A stretch of DNA of 64,000 bases, taken from assembly GCF_004827385.1 (NCBI RefSeq), contig NZ_SRXN01000016.1, positions 1-64,000 on the forward strand, read 5' to 3'. This DNA comes from Ensifer sp. MPMI2T. GTDB lineage: Bacteria; Pseudomonadota; Alphaproteobacteria; Rhizobiales; Rhizobiaceae. The position numbers were made by a program, and so were the translations under genes. Shown here in pieces: positions 7,871 through 16,529 of the stretch. The notes under the pieces were generated by a model that was not told the origin of the DNA, did no database searches, and worked only from the letters and a program-made list of their open reading frames with translations. How positions within the stretch are numbered: position 1 is the first letter of the stretch; every line of letters starts with the position of its first letter.

Positions 7871-8898
7871 TCCTCAATCACCTGACCAAGGATTTTGGGG
7901 GAGGCCGGCCGGCGGTGGCGGACGTCTCACTGACGCTGCGCAGCCAGGCTTTCCTCGCGCTCCTCGGCCCCTCTGGCTGCGGCAAGACGACGGTGCTTCG
8001 GATGATCGCCGGCTTCGAGCAGCCGACGGACGGCTCGATCTCCTATGGCGAGCGGCGGCTTTCCGATGCCGAGCGCGCGCTGCCGCCGGAAAAGCGCAAC
8101 ATGGCGATGGTGTTCCAGTCCTACGCGCTCTGGCCGCATATGACGGTCGCGGAGAACGTAGGCTATCCCTTGAAGGTGAGGGGCATTTCCGGTGCCGCCT
8201 GGCAGAGGCTGGTGGGCGAGGCGCTGTCGCTGGTCAAACTCACCGACTTTGCCGAGCGGCGGCCGTCAGCACTTTCCGGCGGTCAGCGCCAGCGGGTGGC
8301 GCTCGCCCGTTGCCTCGTCACCCAGCCGGATGTCGTGCTGCTCGACGAGCCGCTCGCCAATCTCGACCAACATTTGAGGAGGGCGATGGAGGAGACCTTC
8401 CGTGCCTTCCACGAGCGCTCCGGCGCCACCATGGTCTATGTCACCCACGACCAGGCCGAGGCGATGGCGCTCGCCACCGACGTCGCGGTGATGTCGGAAG
8501 GCCGGTTTTTGCAGGTCGCGCCGCCGGCGGAGATTTATGCGAGGCCCGAGGGCCGCGTCGTCGGCGGGCTGATCGGCCGCGGCAGCATCCTGCGGCTGCC
8601 TGTGGCGGAGACCGGCGAAAGGCAGCTCGGGTGGCCGGCGCTGCGCGAGGCGCTCGGGTCGCGCGATGCGAGTGGCACGACTAGTGGGCCGCTCGCCGAC
8701 GTACTGGTCAGGCCGGAACACGTCCACCGCGGCACCGACGGTATTCTCATGCGGGTCATGTCGTGCGTCTTCGAAGGCGAACGCTTCGCCCTCGACCTTG
8801 CGCTTGCCGATGGCCAGCGATTGAAGGCCTTCAGCAGCGTGGCGATTGCGGAGGGGCAGACGGTTCCGTTTGTCATCGCGAGCGGCTGGCGGCTTTGA
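7858..8898 (+). CDS. ABC transporter ATP-binding protein (FbpC/PotA-like)
   Basis: 346 aa starting at GTG with a GGAGGG site 9-14 bases upstream. Walker A GPSGCGKTT is near residues 38-46, Q-loop AMVFQSYALWPH, signature LSGGQRQRVALARCL, Walker B VVLLDEPLANLD and H-loop VTHDQAEAMALATD. The C-terminal 100 residues form a TOBE-like regulatory domain (VRPEHVHRG). It energises the importer whose binding protein and permease precede it; overlap with the permease gene indicates coupled translation. The closest functional groups are Fe3+ and spermidine/putrescine ATPases; the binding protein favours the iron-type group. Confidence 0.88.
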   Translation: MAQLILNHLTKDFGGGRPAVADVSLTLRSQAFLALLGPSGCGKTTVLRMIAGFEQPTDGSISYGERRLSDAERALPPEKRNMAMVFQSYALWPHMTVAENVGYPLKVRGISGAAWQRLVGEALSLVKLTDFAERRPSALSGGQRQRVALARCLVTQPDVVLLDEPLANLDQHLRRAMEETFRAFHERSGATMVYVTHDQAEAMALATDVAVMSEGRFLQVAPPAEIYARPEGRVVGGLIGRGSILRLPVAETGERQLGWPALREALGSRDASGTTSGPLADVLVRPEHVHRGTDGILMRVMSCVFEGERFALDLALADGQRLKAFSSVAIAEGQTVPFVIASGWRL

Positions 8899-8967
8899 GG
8901 CGGGCGAGCGGGGCGGTGCCTTGCAGCCTGCGCTGTTGAAGCGCGCCCGGCTGCAGCCCCCACCGGC

Positions 8968-9162
8968 CCTCATCCCTGTGCTTGTCACAGGGAGCCAGCC
9001 ACGGCGCGTCGGCGCCGTGAATGGCCCCGCGACCGGCGCGAAACGCTGGCGTCGCCGTACCGTCCGTATTTCTGCCATGCGCACCCTCAGTTCGCAGACA
9101 CCGCGTCTCTCGCGCCGCCGACGCGGCGCTGCTGGATTCCTGTGACGAGCACCGGAACGAGG
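8968..9162. repeat. Palindromic mosaic repeat (31-bp-arm family), diverged copy
   Basis: Begins cctcatccctgtgcttgtca and ends with the diverged inverse (ggattcctgtgacgagcacc). Compared with the copies at 13594-13703 and 39346-39460 it contains extra internal GC-rich sequence (about 85 bases). It separates the ABC operon from the GST gene. Confidence 0.7.
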
Positions 9163-9300
9163 GAGGTTGGGGCAAGCGTCCGCCCACATCGCGGGTCTTC
9201 CGCACGCGTAGATGCATTGTAGAACCAGATATAAATCAAAACCGGTTGCTAATTGCAATCATTGTTGCCATAATGCCCATGGTAACCAAGGGAGGAAACA

Positions 9301-9909
9301 ATGAAGCTCTACCAGGGCATGGGGCCGAATTCCTATCGCGTGCGCATCTTCATGGCCGAGAAGGGCGTGACGTTGCCGATGGTGAACATCGATTTCTTCA
9401 AAGGCGAGCACAAGTCGCCGGACTTCCTGAAGCTCAATTCGCTCGGGCAGATCCCGGTGCTGGAGCTCGACGACGGCACGATCATCACCGAGAGCGTCGC
9501 GATCTGTCGGTATATCGAGGAGACGCATCCCGAGCCGCAACTCTTCGGCGCCGACGCCGTCAGCCGCGCCAAGGTCGAGATGTGGAACCGGCGGGCGGAA
9601 CTGGTGATCTTCACCACGATCGGCAATGTCGCCGTCCATTCCGATGAGTTCTTCAGGGATCGCCTGACGCAGTTTCCCGCCTTCGCGGAGACCGAGCGGC
9701 AGGCGGTGCCGTCGAAATGGGCCTGGCTCGACCGCGAGCTTGCCGACGGCCGGCCGTTCCTCGCCGGCGAGAATTTCTCGATCGCCGACATCACCGCCGG
9801 CGTCTGCGGCTGGCTGGGCGAGGTCTTCGGCATGGAAATCCCTGGTGCGCTTGAGAACGTGAAGCGCTGGAACGAGCGGGTCAGGAGCCGTCCGAGCTGG
9901 AATGCCTAA
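9301..9909 (+). CDS. Glutathione S-transferase family protein
   Basis: 202 aa. N-terminal thioredoxin-like domain (MKLYQGMGPNSYRVRIFMAEKG, then NSLGQIPVLELDDGTIITESVAICRYIEE with the cis-Pro and the glutathione-binding E-S pair near residues 65-66). The C-terminal all-helical domain has FLAGENFSIADITAG, the GST N-capping box. Cytosolic; substrate unknown. GGGAGGAAACA immediately precedes the ATG. The AT-rich upstream stretch (9210-9290) contrasts with the repeat to its left and probably carries the promoter. Monocistronic. Confidence 0.9.
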   Translation: MKLYQGMGPNSYRVRIFMAEKGVTLPMVNIDFFKGEHKSPDFLKLNSLGQIPVLELDDGTIITESVAICRYIEETHPEPQLFGADAVSRAKVEMWNRRAELVIFTTIGNVAVHSDEFFRDRLTQFPAFAETERQAVPSKWAWLDRELADGRPFLAGENFSIADITAGVCGWLGEVFGMEIPGALENVKRWNERVRSRPSWNA

Positions 9910-10066
9910 GGCGGGAACGCCGCGCCAGAAGCGCTTTTGAGGGCGGCCCGTCGAAAGCAATAATCCCGCGCGGGCGCGGAACCAGCACCGGGCCCGTACG
10001 TTCCTCTCAGCACCACGAGAGACGGCGGCGGCAAGCGAACCGCCGGGCGAACAGAGGCGGCGAGCA

Positions 10067-11773
10067 ATGTATCTCATGGCCCTTGCAACAGACTACGACG
10101 GCACGCTGGCCGAGGACGGCGTCGTTCGGCAGGAAACGCTGGAGGCTCTGAAGAGACTGAAGGAAACCGGCCGCAAGCTCCTCCTCGTCACCGGACGTGA
10201 GCTGCCGGATCTGAAGCGGGTCTTCCCCCATACCGACCTATTCGACAAGGTCGTCGTCGAAAACGGCGCCTTGCTCTATTCGCCCGATAGCGAAGAGGAG
10301 AAGCCTGTCGCGCCTGCACCGCCGCCCGAGTTCATCGAACGCCTGCGGCAGAAGGGCGTCGACAACATATCCGTGGGGCGCTCCATCGTCGCCACCTGGG
10401 AGCCGCATCAAACTGCGGCCCTCGAAGCAATCAACGAACTCGGCCTCGAGCTCGAGATCATTTTCAACAAGGGCGCGGTGATGGTGCTTCCGACCGGCGT
10501 CAACAAGGCGACCGGGCTCAAATCGGCACTCAAGGAGATGCAGCTTTCCTTTCTGAACGTCGCGGCTGTCGGCGACGCGGAGAACGACCATGCGCTGCTG
10601 AGGACGGCGGGCTGCGGTGCCGCGGTCGCCAATGCCCTGCCGGCGCTGAAGGATACGGCCGATCTCGTGCTCGTCGGTGCGCGCGGCGAAGGCGTCGAGG
10701 AGCTGATCGCCGAGATCATCGCGCGCGACCATGCGCTCTGCGTTAGCGAGCGGCACCGGGTCCCGATCGGCGAGGACGACGACGGAGCGGCCGACATCGG
10801 GCCGCGCGACGTGCTGCTGATTGCCGGAAGCTACGGGAGCGGCAAGTCGACCTTGGTGACGGCCCTTTCGGAGAAGCTGCAGGACCGGCGCGCACAGTTC
10901 TGCATTTTCGATGCGGAAGGCGATTATGAGGGCCTCGAGGGTACCGTGACCGTCGGAAGCAGTTTGACACCGCCCACGAAGAGCGAGATCGTCGAACTCC
11001 TCGCCAATCCGGACGACAATGTCGTCATCAGTGCGCTCGGTCTCGAGGTCGAGGAACATCCGGAGTTCTTTGCTGAGCTGATGCCGGCGCTCTCGGCGTT
11101 TCGCGCCAAGACAGGCAGACCGCACTGGCTGATCATCGACGAGGCGCATCTCGCCCTGCCGGCGTCACGTGACAGCGCTTCGCTGGCTCTTGCGGACGAT
11201 CGCTCGGGCATGATCATGATCACCGTTCATCCGGATTCTGTTTCTCCCGACGCGCTTGCGGCGGTCACCGCGGTCGCGGCACTCGGTCGCAAGGCGCGCG
11301 AGGCGATGGAGGCTCTTTGCACGGCTGTCGGAGAAGCGTTGCCGGATGGTCTTGACGAGCCGCCGGCGGACGACGAGGTGCTTTTCTGGCAACGCTCGAG
11401 TGGCGCGCCCGTGCGGCGAATCCGGGTCGAGAAGCCACGGCAGGCCCGCAAGCGGCAGACGCGCAAATATGCCGAGGGCCACCTCGATGAGGAAGCGAGC
11501 TTCTATTTCCGCGGTCCGGAGCAGGAGATGAACCTGCGCGCCCACAACCTGACGGCTTTCCTGCAGATTGCCGCGGGGATCAACGACGAGACTTGGGAGC
11601 ATCACCTAAGGGGCGGCGACTACTCGCAATGGTTCGGGGAAAGCATCGGCGACACGGAGCTGGCAGAGGAAGCCGCAGGGATCGAGGAAGACCGCTCGCT
11701 CTCGCCCGCCGAAAGCCGCGACAGGATCGCAGACGCCGTGCGCCGTCGCTATACCGCACCCGCGTTGGGATAG
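10067..11773 (+). CDS. HAD-IIB phosphatase fused to a P-loop ATPase
   Basis: 568 aa with two unrelated domains. Residues 1-215 form a Cof-type HAD hydrolase: motif I DYDGT (Asp9 and Asp11), motif II LVTGRE, motif III-like Lys in GVNKATGL and motif IV GDAENDHALL. Residues 245-430 form an NTPase: Walker A AGSYGSGKST, Walker B HWLIIDEAHLALP and a downstream VHPDSVSP, resembling HerA/VirB4-like ATPases that grip polymers or regulate exporters. The acidic tail (490-568) has no assigned domain. The substrate of the phosphatase and the role of the ATPase are unknown; a sugar-phosphate role is suggested only by HAD-IIB membership. A start at 10076 (second Met) is possible. Monocistronic. Confidence 0.85.
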   Translation: MYLMALATDYDGTLAEDGVVRQETLEALKRLKETGRKLLLVTGRELPDLKRVFPHTDLFDKVVVENGALLYSPDSEEEKPVAPAPPPEFIERLRQKGVDNISVGRSIVATWEPHQTAALEAINELGLELEIIFNKGAVMVLPTGVNKATGLKSALKEMQLSFLNVAAVGDAENDHALLRTAGCGAAVANALPALKDTADLVLVGARGEGVEELIAEIIARDHALCVSERHRVPIGEDDDGAADIGPRDVLLIAGSYGSGKSTLVTALSEKLQDRRAQFCIFDAEGDYEGLEGTVTVGSSLTPPTKSEIVELLANPDDNVVISALGLEVEEHPEFFAELMPALSAFRAKTGRPHWLIIDEAHLALPASRDSASLALADDRSGMIMITVHPDSVSPDALAAVTAVAALGRKAREAMEALCTAVGEALPDGLDEPPADDEVLFWQRSSGAPVRRIRVEKPRQARKRQTRKYAEGHLDEEASFYFRGPEQEMNLRAHNLTAFLQIAAGINDETWEHHLRGGDYSQWFGESIGDTELAEEAAGIEEDRSLSPAESRDRIADAVRRRYTAPALG

Positions 11774-11824
11774 GAGCCGGCCGGCAATCGCCGGCGCTTT
11801 TCCAGGCGTTTGATCAAAAAGGCT

Positions 11825-12019
11825 CTACCGTTTCGGCTTCTGCTTCGAGCCGGCACTCCTGCCGTCCGAGCTTTTCGAACGCTCCTCGAACCGCTCGGGC
11901 CCTTTGGCGAGATCGGAACCCTTTTGTGCTTCCACCTTTTTCTCTTCCTTGGCGGCGCTTTTGTGCAGGCCGCGCGAAGATTGCTTGCCCTTCTCTGTCG
12001 GGGCTTTTTCGACACCCAT
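11825..12019 (-). CDS. Small Lys-rich hydrophilic protein, unknown function
   Basis: 64 aa, very rich in Lys, Glu and Ser (MGVEKAPTEKGKQSSRG then KSAAKEEKKVEAQKG and SDLAKGPERFEERSKSSDGR), predicted disordered. It is supported by a perfect Shine-Dalgarno (ggaggag, nine bases before the ATG) and by a composition unlike random antisense reading. It converges with the HAD/ATPase gene and is divergent from ftsZ2. It might be a nucleic-acid or stress-associated protein, but no family is recognised. Confidence 0.65.
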   Translation of the reverse strand: MGVEKAPTEKGKQSSRGLHKSAAKEEKKVEAQKGSDLAKGPERFEERSKSSDGRSAGSKQKPKR

Positions 12020-12332
12020 CGCAGCCACTCCTCCGTGAGCGAAACGCAGTTTGAACGTGCGGGACGTTTCTTTGTTCCTTCGAAGACCGAGCAGCCTCGG
12101 CGGCCGCATTTCTTTCGCCTGCCGCGACCGCAGCCATGATCGCCTGAGCCCTGTGCGTCGCCCTTGCCGCACGTAACTGTGGACTTGCCTCGTTTTTGCC
12201 TCTCTCGCCTTCTCCGTGGCCTTTTTGAGTTCCTAAAATAGCTGACTGATTCGCGCCCGCACCGCTTTCGTCGCAGTTTCCGGGGGCCGACAAGCCTTTG
12301 AGAACCCGCGGAACTGCCCAAGGAGAAGAGCC
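12020..12332. other. Intergenic region between small Lys-rich gene and ftsZ2
   Basis: 313 bases containing both divergent promoters by position. A run of low-GC sequence at 12205-12250 (cctaaaatagctgactgat) is the most promoter-like stretch for ftsZ2. Minus-strand reading shows charged residues but no convincing start or family, so no gene is called. Confidence 0.5.
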
Positions 12333-13376
12333 ATGACAGAGTACAAGAAGCCGATCATCACGGAGATGCGTCCGAAAATCACTGTCATCGGTGTCGGCGG
12401 CGGGGGCGGCAACGCCATCAACAACATGATTGCCGAGAACCTGCAGGGCGTTGATTTCATCGCCGCCAATACCGATGCGCAGGCGCTTTCGATGTCGAAG
12501 GCGGAGCGGCGCATCCAGCTCGGCGCCGCCGTCACCGAGGGCCTCGGTGCGGGCTCGCTGCCGGACATCGGCAATGCGGCGGCGCAGGAATCGATCGACG
12601 AGATCATGGACCATCTGGGCGGGACGCATATGTGCTTCGTCACGGCCGGCATGGGCGGCGGCACCGGTACAGGGGCGGCGCCGGTGATTGCCGAGGCTGC
12701 GCGGCGGGCCGGTATTCTGACGGTCGCGGTCGTCACTAAGCCCTTCAGCTTCGAGGGCAAGCGGCGCATGCAGACGGCGGAGATGGGCATCGATCGGCTG
12801 CGCGAAAGCGCCGACACGGTGATTGTCATCCCCAACCAGAACCTCTTCCGCATCGCCGATGCCAAGACCACCTTTGCCGACGCCTTCATGATCGCCGACC
12901 GGGTGCTCTATTCGGGGGTCAGCTGCATCACCGACCTGATCGTCAAGGAAGGTTTGATGAACCTCGACTTTGCCGACGTGAAGACGGTAATGAAGGGCAT
13001 GGGCCGGGCGATGATGGGAACGGGCGAGGCGACCGGCGAGAGCCGCGCGATGATGGCGGCCGAAGCGGCGATCGCCAATCCGCTCCTCGACGAAGTCTCG
13101 ATGCGCGGCGCCAAGGGCGTGCTGGTCTCGATCTCCGGCGGCATGGACATGACGCTGTTCGAGGTCGACGAGGCGGCAACCCGCATCCGAGAGGAGGTCT
13201 ATGACGAGGCCGACATCGTTGTCGGCGCGATCTTCGACCGCACGCTCGACGGCACCTTCCGCGTCTCTGTGGTGGCAACGGGTCTCGACAGCCCGCGCGC
13301 GACCGGTGACATTCAGGGCCAGCCCGAGTTGGTCAACGGCCAGCCGGCGCAGGCTCCGTCGCGCACGCTGCAATAG
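12333..13376 (+). CDS. ftsZ2: Cell division protein FtsZ2 (tail-less FtsZ homologue)
   Basis: 347-aa tubulin-like GTPase. [13 protein letters not shown] near residues 17-29 binds nucleotide, the tubulin signature is [12 protein letters not shown] (residues 107-118) and the T7 loop [11 protein letters not shown] is complete, so GTP binding and hydrolysis are probably retained. The protein ends at about the end of the globular core (SRTLQ) and lacks the long linker and C-terminal FtsA-binding peptide of the essential FtsZ1 of rhizobia. This matches the second, shorter FtsZ known from Sinorhizobium. It may modulate Z-ring assembly in the cytoplasm, but its role is not clear. GGAGAAGA lies before the ATG; it stands alone, away from the division gene cluster. 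Confidence 0.95.
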   Translation: MTEYKKPIITEMRPKITVIGVGGGGGNAINNMIAENLQGVDFIAANTDAQALSMSKAERRIQLGAAVTEGLGAGSLPDIGNAAAQESIDEIMDHLGGTHMCFVTAGMGGGTGTGAAPVIAEAARRAGILTVAVVTKPFSFEGKRRMQTAEMGIDRLRESADTVIVIPNQNLFRIADAKTTFADAFMIADRVLYSGVSCITDLIVKEGLMNLDFADVKTVMKGMGRAMMGTGEATGESRAMMAAEAAIANPLLDEVSMRGAKGVLVSISGGMDMTLFEVDEAATRIREEVYDEADIVVGAIFDRTLDGTFRVSVVATGLDSPRATGDIQGQPELVNGQPAQAPSRTLQ

Positions 13377-13385
13377 TTCTTTGAC

Positions 13386-13431
13386 GCAATTCCGGAGGGG
13401 AGCCACCGCGACACACTTTTCCTGGAATTGC
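13386..13431. repeat. Rhizobial aattcc/ggaatt palindromic element
   Basis: gcaattccgg at the left end and cctggaattgc at the right, with an acacttttcctgg core. This resembles a short repeat common downstream of rhizobial genes; a second copy in the opposite orientation is at 50910-50957. Confidence 0.6.
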
Positions 13432-13443
13432 TTAGGCGGGGGA

Positions 13444-13497
13444 GCCGGAGAAGCAGGCGGCGAAAGGCGAGTCTTCTCGCGCCGCGGCTTCTCCGGC
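13444..13497. terminator. Long stem-loop downstream of ftsZ2
   Basis: Perfect 11-bp arms gccggagaagc and gcttctccggc enclose 32 bases with a further short stem. No T-run follows, so it may terminate imperfectly or stabilise the ftsZ2 transcript end. Confidence 0.5.
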
Positions 13498-13593
13498 ACT
13501 GTCTCAGGGTCACGGCAGTCGCCAATAGGTTGACGGATCTTCTTTCGCCCTCATCAAGTCAGTTGCCTGTTGCGCACGACCACACCCCACCTG

Positions 13594-13703
13594 CCTCATC
13601 CCTGTCACTGGGATCCAGCAGCGGCGCGTCCGCGGCGCGGTAGAGTCTTCTCAGCCCAAGGACTTGGGCTGGCTGGATTCCTGTGACAAGCACAGGAATG
13701 AGG
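13594..13703 (-). repeat. Palindromic mosaic repeat (31-bp-arm family), copy 2
   Basis: The outer arm near cctcatccctgtcactggga is partly eroded and the right arm is intact (ctggattcctgtgacaagca...). Two inner palindromes are present, a gcggcgcg/cgcggcgc module and agcccaaggacttgggct. Their order is reversed relative to the copy at 39346-39460, so this copy is inverted. A short fragment related to 21830-21890 (ctgtcgtgtaccgt) follows at about 13757. Confidence 0.8.
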
Positions 13704-13803
13704 TGGGGAGCAGATGTCTTGCCTCACCGCTAACGACGAGCCAGCGGCCGGTCACTGTCGTGTACCGTAGAGTCTGAAAAGGACGCACGGCCTGAAAATG
13801 CTT

Positions 13804-15609
13804 CTATCCCGGCAGCCCGGCCCGCTCGAGGTCGGTGGCGAAGCGGTCGATGAAGTGCTCCGGCATCGCGGGAGTGCCGCCGAAATAGAATTCGGCGCGG
13901 GCCTTTTCGAGAGTTATATCCGGTCGGAACTTTAGAAGATCGGCGAGCGCCGGAGGGGCGGCCTCGGCATTGCCTTGCGCGCCGAGGACCGCCGTCAATA
14001 CCATGGCCGGCCAGAAGGTGGTGTTTTCCTGCCTGAGCGAAGCGCGGGCGGCGGTTTCGGCCTCCACGAGCCGGCCCGACTGGTAATGCGCGATCGCGAG
14101 CATGTTGTGGAACGTCCAGAGATGCGGATCGCGCGGGCTCAGCCGGAATGCCTCGTTGATTTCGGCAATGCCCTCCTCGGGGCGCTCGACGTAGCAAAGG
14201 GCCTGTCCGAGGGCGAAATGGCCTTGCGCGAAGCTCGCGTCGAGTTCGAGCGCATTGCGCAGATGCGTGATCCCACGTTCCGGCTGGCCGCGCAGCGCCA
14301 GCGCCCGGCCAAGCGCGAGATGGGCGGCCGGCTCCCGGCTGTCGAGCGCGATCGCTCGCTCCGCAAGCCGGATGGCGTCGGCGATCCTGGCGCCCCGCTC
14401 ATCCATGGCGCCGTACCAGCCAAGCTGGATGTGAACATAGGCGAGCCGCGCATAGGCCTGCGCGAATGTCGGATCGACGCTGGTTGCGCGTTCAAAGAGA
14501 GCCTTCGCGGTCTTCAGGTCGTCCAGATTGAACTTGTAGAGATGCCAGAGACCTTTCAGGTAGATGTCCCAAGCATCCATGTCGGCGGCCGTCTGCCCGC
14601 GCAGCGCGGCGAATTCGATGATGCCGAGCTCGGGTCCGACCGTTCCGGTAATCTCGCCGGCGATCTCGTCCTGGAGCACGAACAGGTCGTCGAGCGTCCG
14701 GTCATAACGCTCCGCCCAGAGAAGGGTGGCGCTTTCGGCGCGGAGTAACTGGGCGGTGATGCGGATGCGGTCGCCGGAGCGCCGGACGCTGCCTTCGATC
14801 ACATATTTGACACCAAGGTCTTCGGCGGCCTTCCGAACGTCGACCGGCTTGCCCTTGTATGCGAAGGAAGAGTTGCGGGCGACGACCTGCAGCCAGCGGC
14901 AGCGCGCGAGCGTGTGGATGAGCTCCTCGGTGAAGCCGTCGGCAAAATGCTCCTGCTCGTCCACGCTCGAAAGGTTGATGAAGGGCAGCACGGCAATCGA
15001 CGGCCTCTTGCGATCGGGCAGGGGACGAGCGGGCCGGGGGCGGTCCGACTGCGCCTCTTTATCGGTGTGAGCCGCCGCCGTGGTGCCGGGCGTTTCGTCC
15101 GCCGTCCAACGCCAGACGCGAACCGGGTGGCGAATGTCGGCGAGCTGGCAGCGGCCGAGATCGGTCAAGGGAAGATCGAGCTTTGCGCCGATATGGTCGT
15201 GGACCTGTTGCGACAGGCAGATGCCACCCGGCGGGGCGATTTCCTGAAGCCTTGCGGCGACGATGACGCCGTCGCCGTGGATGCCGTCATCGTCGATGAT
15301 GACGTCGCCGAGATGGATGCCGATGCGCAAGTGCATGTGCCGGTCGGGATCCACGGTTTCATTGCGCCGGAGCATTGCCTGCTGGATCTCGATCGCTGAG
15401 ATGACCGCCTCGAGGACGCTCGAAAAGTCGGCGAGCAGGCCGTCGCCGATGTGCTGGACGACCCGCCCGCCGTGTCCGGCAATGGCGGGGAGAATGACTT
15501 CCGTCTGATGGGCCTTCAGCGCCGCGAAGGTGCCGGCTTCGTCTTGCCGCATCATCCGGCTGTAACCGGAAAAGTCCGCATCCAGGATTGCTGCCAGCCG
15601 CCGCTTCAT
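13804..15609 (-). CDS. Class III cyclase homologue with TolB-like and TPR domains; altered active site
   Basis: 601 aa. Domains: class III cyclase homology domain (about 5-165), TolB/FlgO-like segment (IAVLPFINLSSVDEQEHFADGFTEELI, about 205-340) and TPR repeats (about 365-560). Both metal aspartates are present (LDADFSGYSRM and GDGLLADF). However the lysine before GDG that pairs with adenine in paralogues (VKLMGDG) is Gln (VVQHIGDG), and the transition-state Asn of DGVNVAARLE is Ile (DGVIVAARLQ). cAMP synthesis is therefore doubtful; a sensory or altered-specificity role is possible. The ending AGLPG is shared with paralogues at 43.5 and 44.4 kb. AGGAG precedes the ATG. Expressed alone. Confidence 0.88.
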   Translation of the reverse strand: MKRRLAAILDADFSGYSRMMRQDEAGTFAALKAHQTEVILPAIAGHGGRVVQHIGDGLLADFSSVLEAVISAIEIQQAMLRRNETVDPDRHMHLRIGIHLGDVIIDDDGIHGDGVIVAARLQEIAPPGGICLSQQVHDHIGAKLDLPLTDLGRCQLADIRHPVRVWRWTADETPGTTAAAHTDKEAQSDRPRPARPLPDRKRPSIAVLPFINLSSVDEQEHFADGFTEELIHTLARCRWLQVVARNSSFAYKGKPVDVRKAAEDLGVKYVIEGSVRRSGDRIRITAQLLRAESATLLWAERYDRTLDDLFVLQDEIAGEITGTVGPELGIIEFAALRGQTAADMDAWDIYLKGLWHLYKFNLDDLKTAKALFERATSVDPTFAQAYARLAYVHIQLGWYGAMDERGARIADAIRLAERAIALDSREPAAHLALGRALALRGQPERGITHLRNALELDASFAQGHFALGQALCYVERPEEGIAEINEAFRLSPRDPHLWTFHNMLAIAHYQSGRLVEAETAARASLRQENTTFWPAMVLTAVLGAQGNAEAAPPALADLLKFRPDITLEKARAEFYFGGTPAMPEHFIDRFATDLERAGLPG

Positions 15610-15621
15610 GCGCCCCGTCTC

Positions 15622-15714
15622 CTACAGCGCGGTCGCGTCGTTTCAGGCGCGAAGGCCGCTGTAGCACTTTGACTCGTTGCCCGTTTCCTTCAATCGCCTC
15701 CATTTGAAGGAAAC
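15622..15714 (-). repeat. RIME-like repeat, diverged inverted copy
   Basis: Palindrome ctacagcgc...gcgctgtag followed by cactttga and then gtttccttcaa...ttgaaggaaac: the two RIME modules in inverse order. It lies just upstream of the cyclase start and may affect its leader. Confidence 0.7.
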
Positions 15715-15765
15715 AGTCCTGAAGAGTAACGATCGCAGGATCAGGAGTCCATGAAGGCGGGCCGC

Positions 15766-16422
15766 TCATTCGATCAGCAGCAACCCGCGCTTCGTGTCGC
15801 CGTCGAATGTATCCATCGCCGAGAACAGCCGTTCACGTTCGATCAGCCAGGGCTTGTAGTCTTCGTTCACGTCGAGAATGAAGACCATGTCATCCGCCTC
15901 CAGATAGCCGCCGATCGGTGAGTGGTGCCCAACGCCGGCGCCGAAGATCTTTTCGCGCGTGAAGTTGACGATGTAGCGACGGCCGGGATCGTTGGATTGC
16001 TTCATATGCCCGCGAAACTCCTCCGCCGTCAGATCCCGCAAGACCGATACCTTCCGCCCGGTCTTCGTTCGCGCAACTTCCGCAAGTTCATCGAGCGTGA
16101 GCCCCATGATGCAGAACCCTGTCCAGCACTTGCCCGTGCCTTCGAGAACCTCGGCTTCGGTCGTCTCCTCCTCTCCGATGGAGCGGAACGCGTTGGCAAT
16201 GCTGGCCGGGCCGCAGCGCGAACCGTTTGATTGCCAGGTGACGTCTTTGCCGAAAGTGGCGGCCACGGGGAGTTGCCAGGCACGATCGATCAGTTCCGGC
16301 GAGCGAGTGACTGCCGATTGGATCGTTTCGGGCGAAACGCCAGGCCATCCGATGGCGAAGTAGGCAGTTCCGCCAAGCAGGCCGACGCCGGCCGCTATGG
16401 CGAAAAACGGACCGCGCTTCAC
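15766..16422 (-). CDS. Phytochelatin synthase-like protein (peptidase C83 family)
   Basis: 218 aa from GTG (gagg 8 bases upstream). One N-terminal membrane anchor or uncleaved signal (residues 6-25) puts the catalytic part in the periplasm. The papain-like triad is intact: Cys70 in SRCGPASIAN, His166 in GHHSPIGGY and Asp184 in FILDVNEDYKPW. The same numbering pattern, with an 18-residue His-Asp spacing, is found in the cyanobacterial short PCS enzymes that cleave glutathione. Plant-type C-terminal Cys-rich domains are absent. The likely activity is gamma-Glu-Cys peptidase, perhaps with little synthase activity. A longer start at 16479 is possible. It may be co-transcribed with neither neighbour. 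Confidence 0.87.
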   Translation of the reverse strand: MKRGPFFAIAAGVGLLGGTAYFAIGWPGVSPETIQSAVTRSPELIDRAWQLPVAATFGKDVTWQSNGSRCGPASIANAFRSIGEEETTEAEVLEGTGKCWTGFCIMGLTLDELAEVARTKTGRKVSVLRDLTAEEFRGHMKQSNDPGRRYIVNFTREKIFGAGVGHHSPIGGYLEADDMVFILDVNEDYKPWLIERERLFSAMDTFDGDTKRGLLLIE

Positions 16423-16529
16423 TGCGGGAACCTCGACCGGGCAGACTGCGACAATGCCCCATGAGACCCGGAGGATCAATTGGAGTTGTGGTCGGCCAGA
16501 TGGGAATATTCAGTTTCGGCGTCTTGCGC

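Noticed and set aside
11814-13499. Minus-strand frame of 561 aa opposite ftsZ2
   Set aside because: Opposite to the conserved FtsZ2 core; the residues are a by-product of codon bias. The segment beyond 12020 has charged residues but no start or homologous block.
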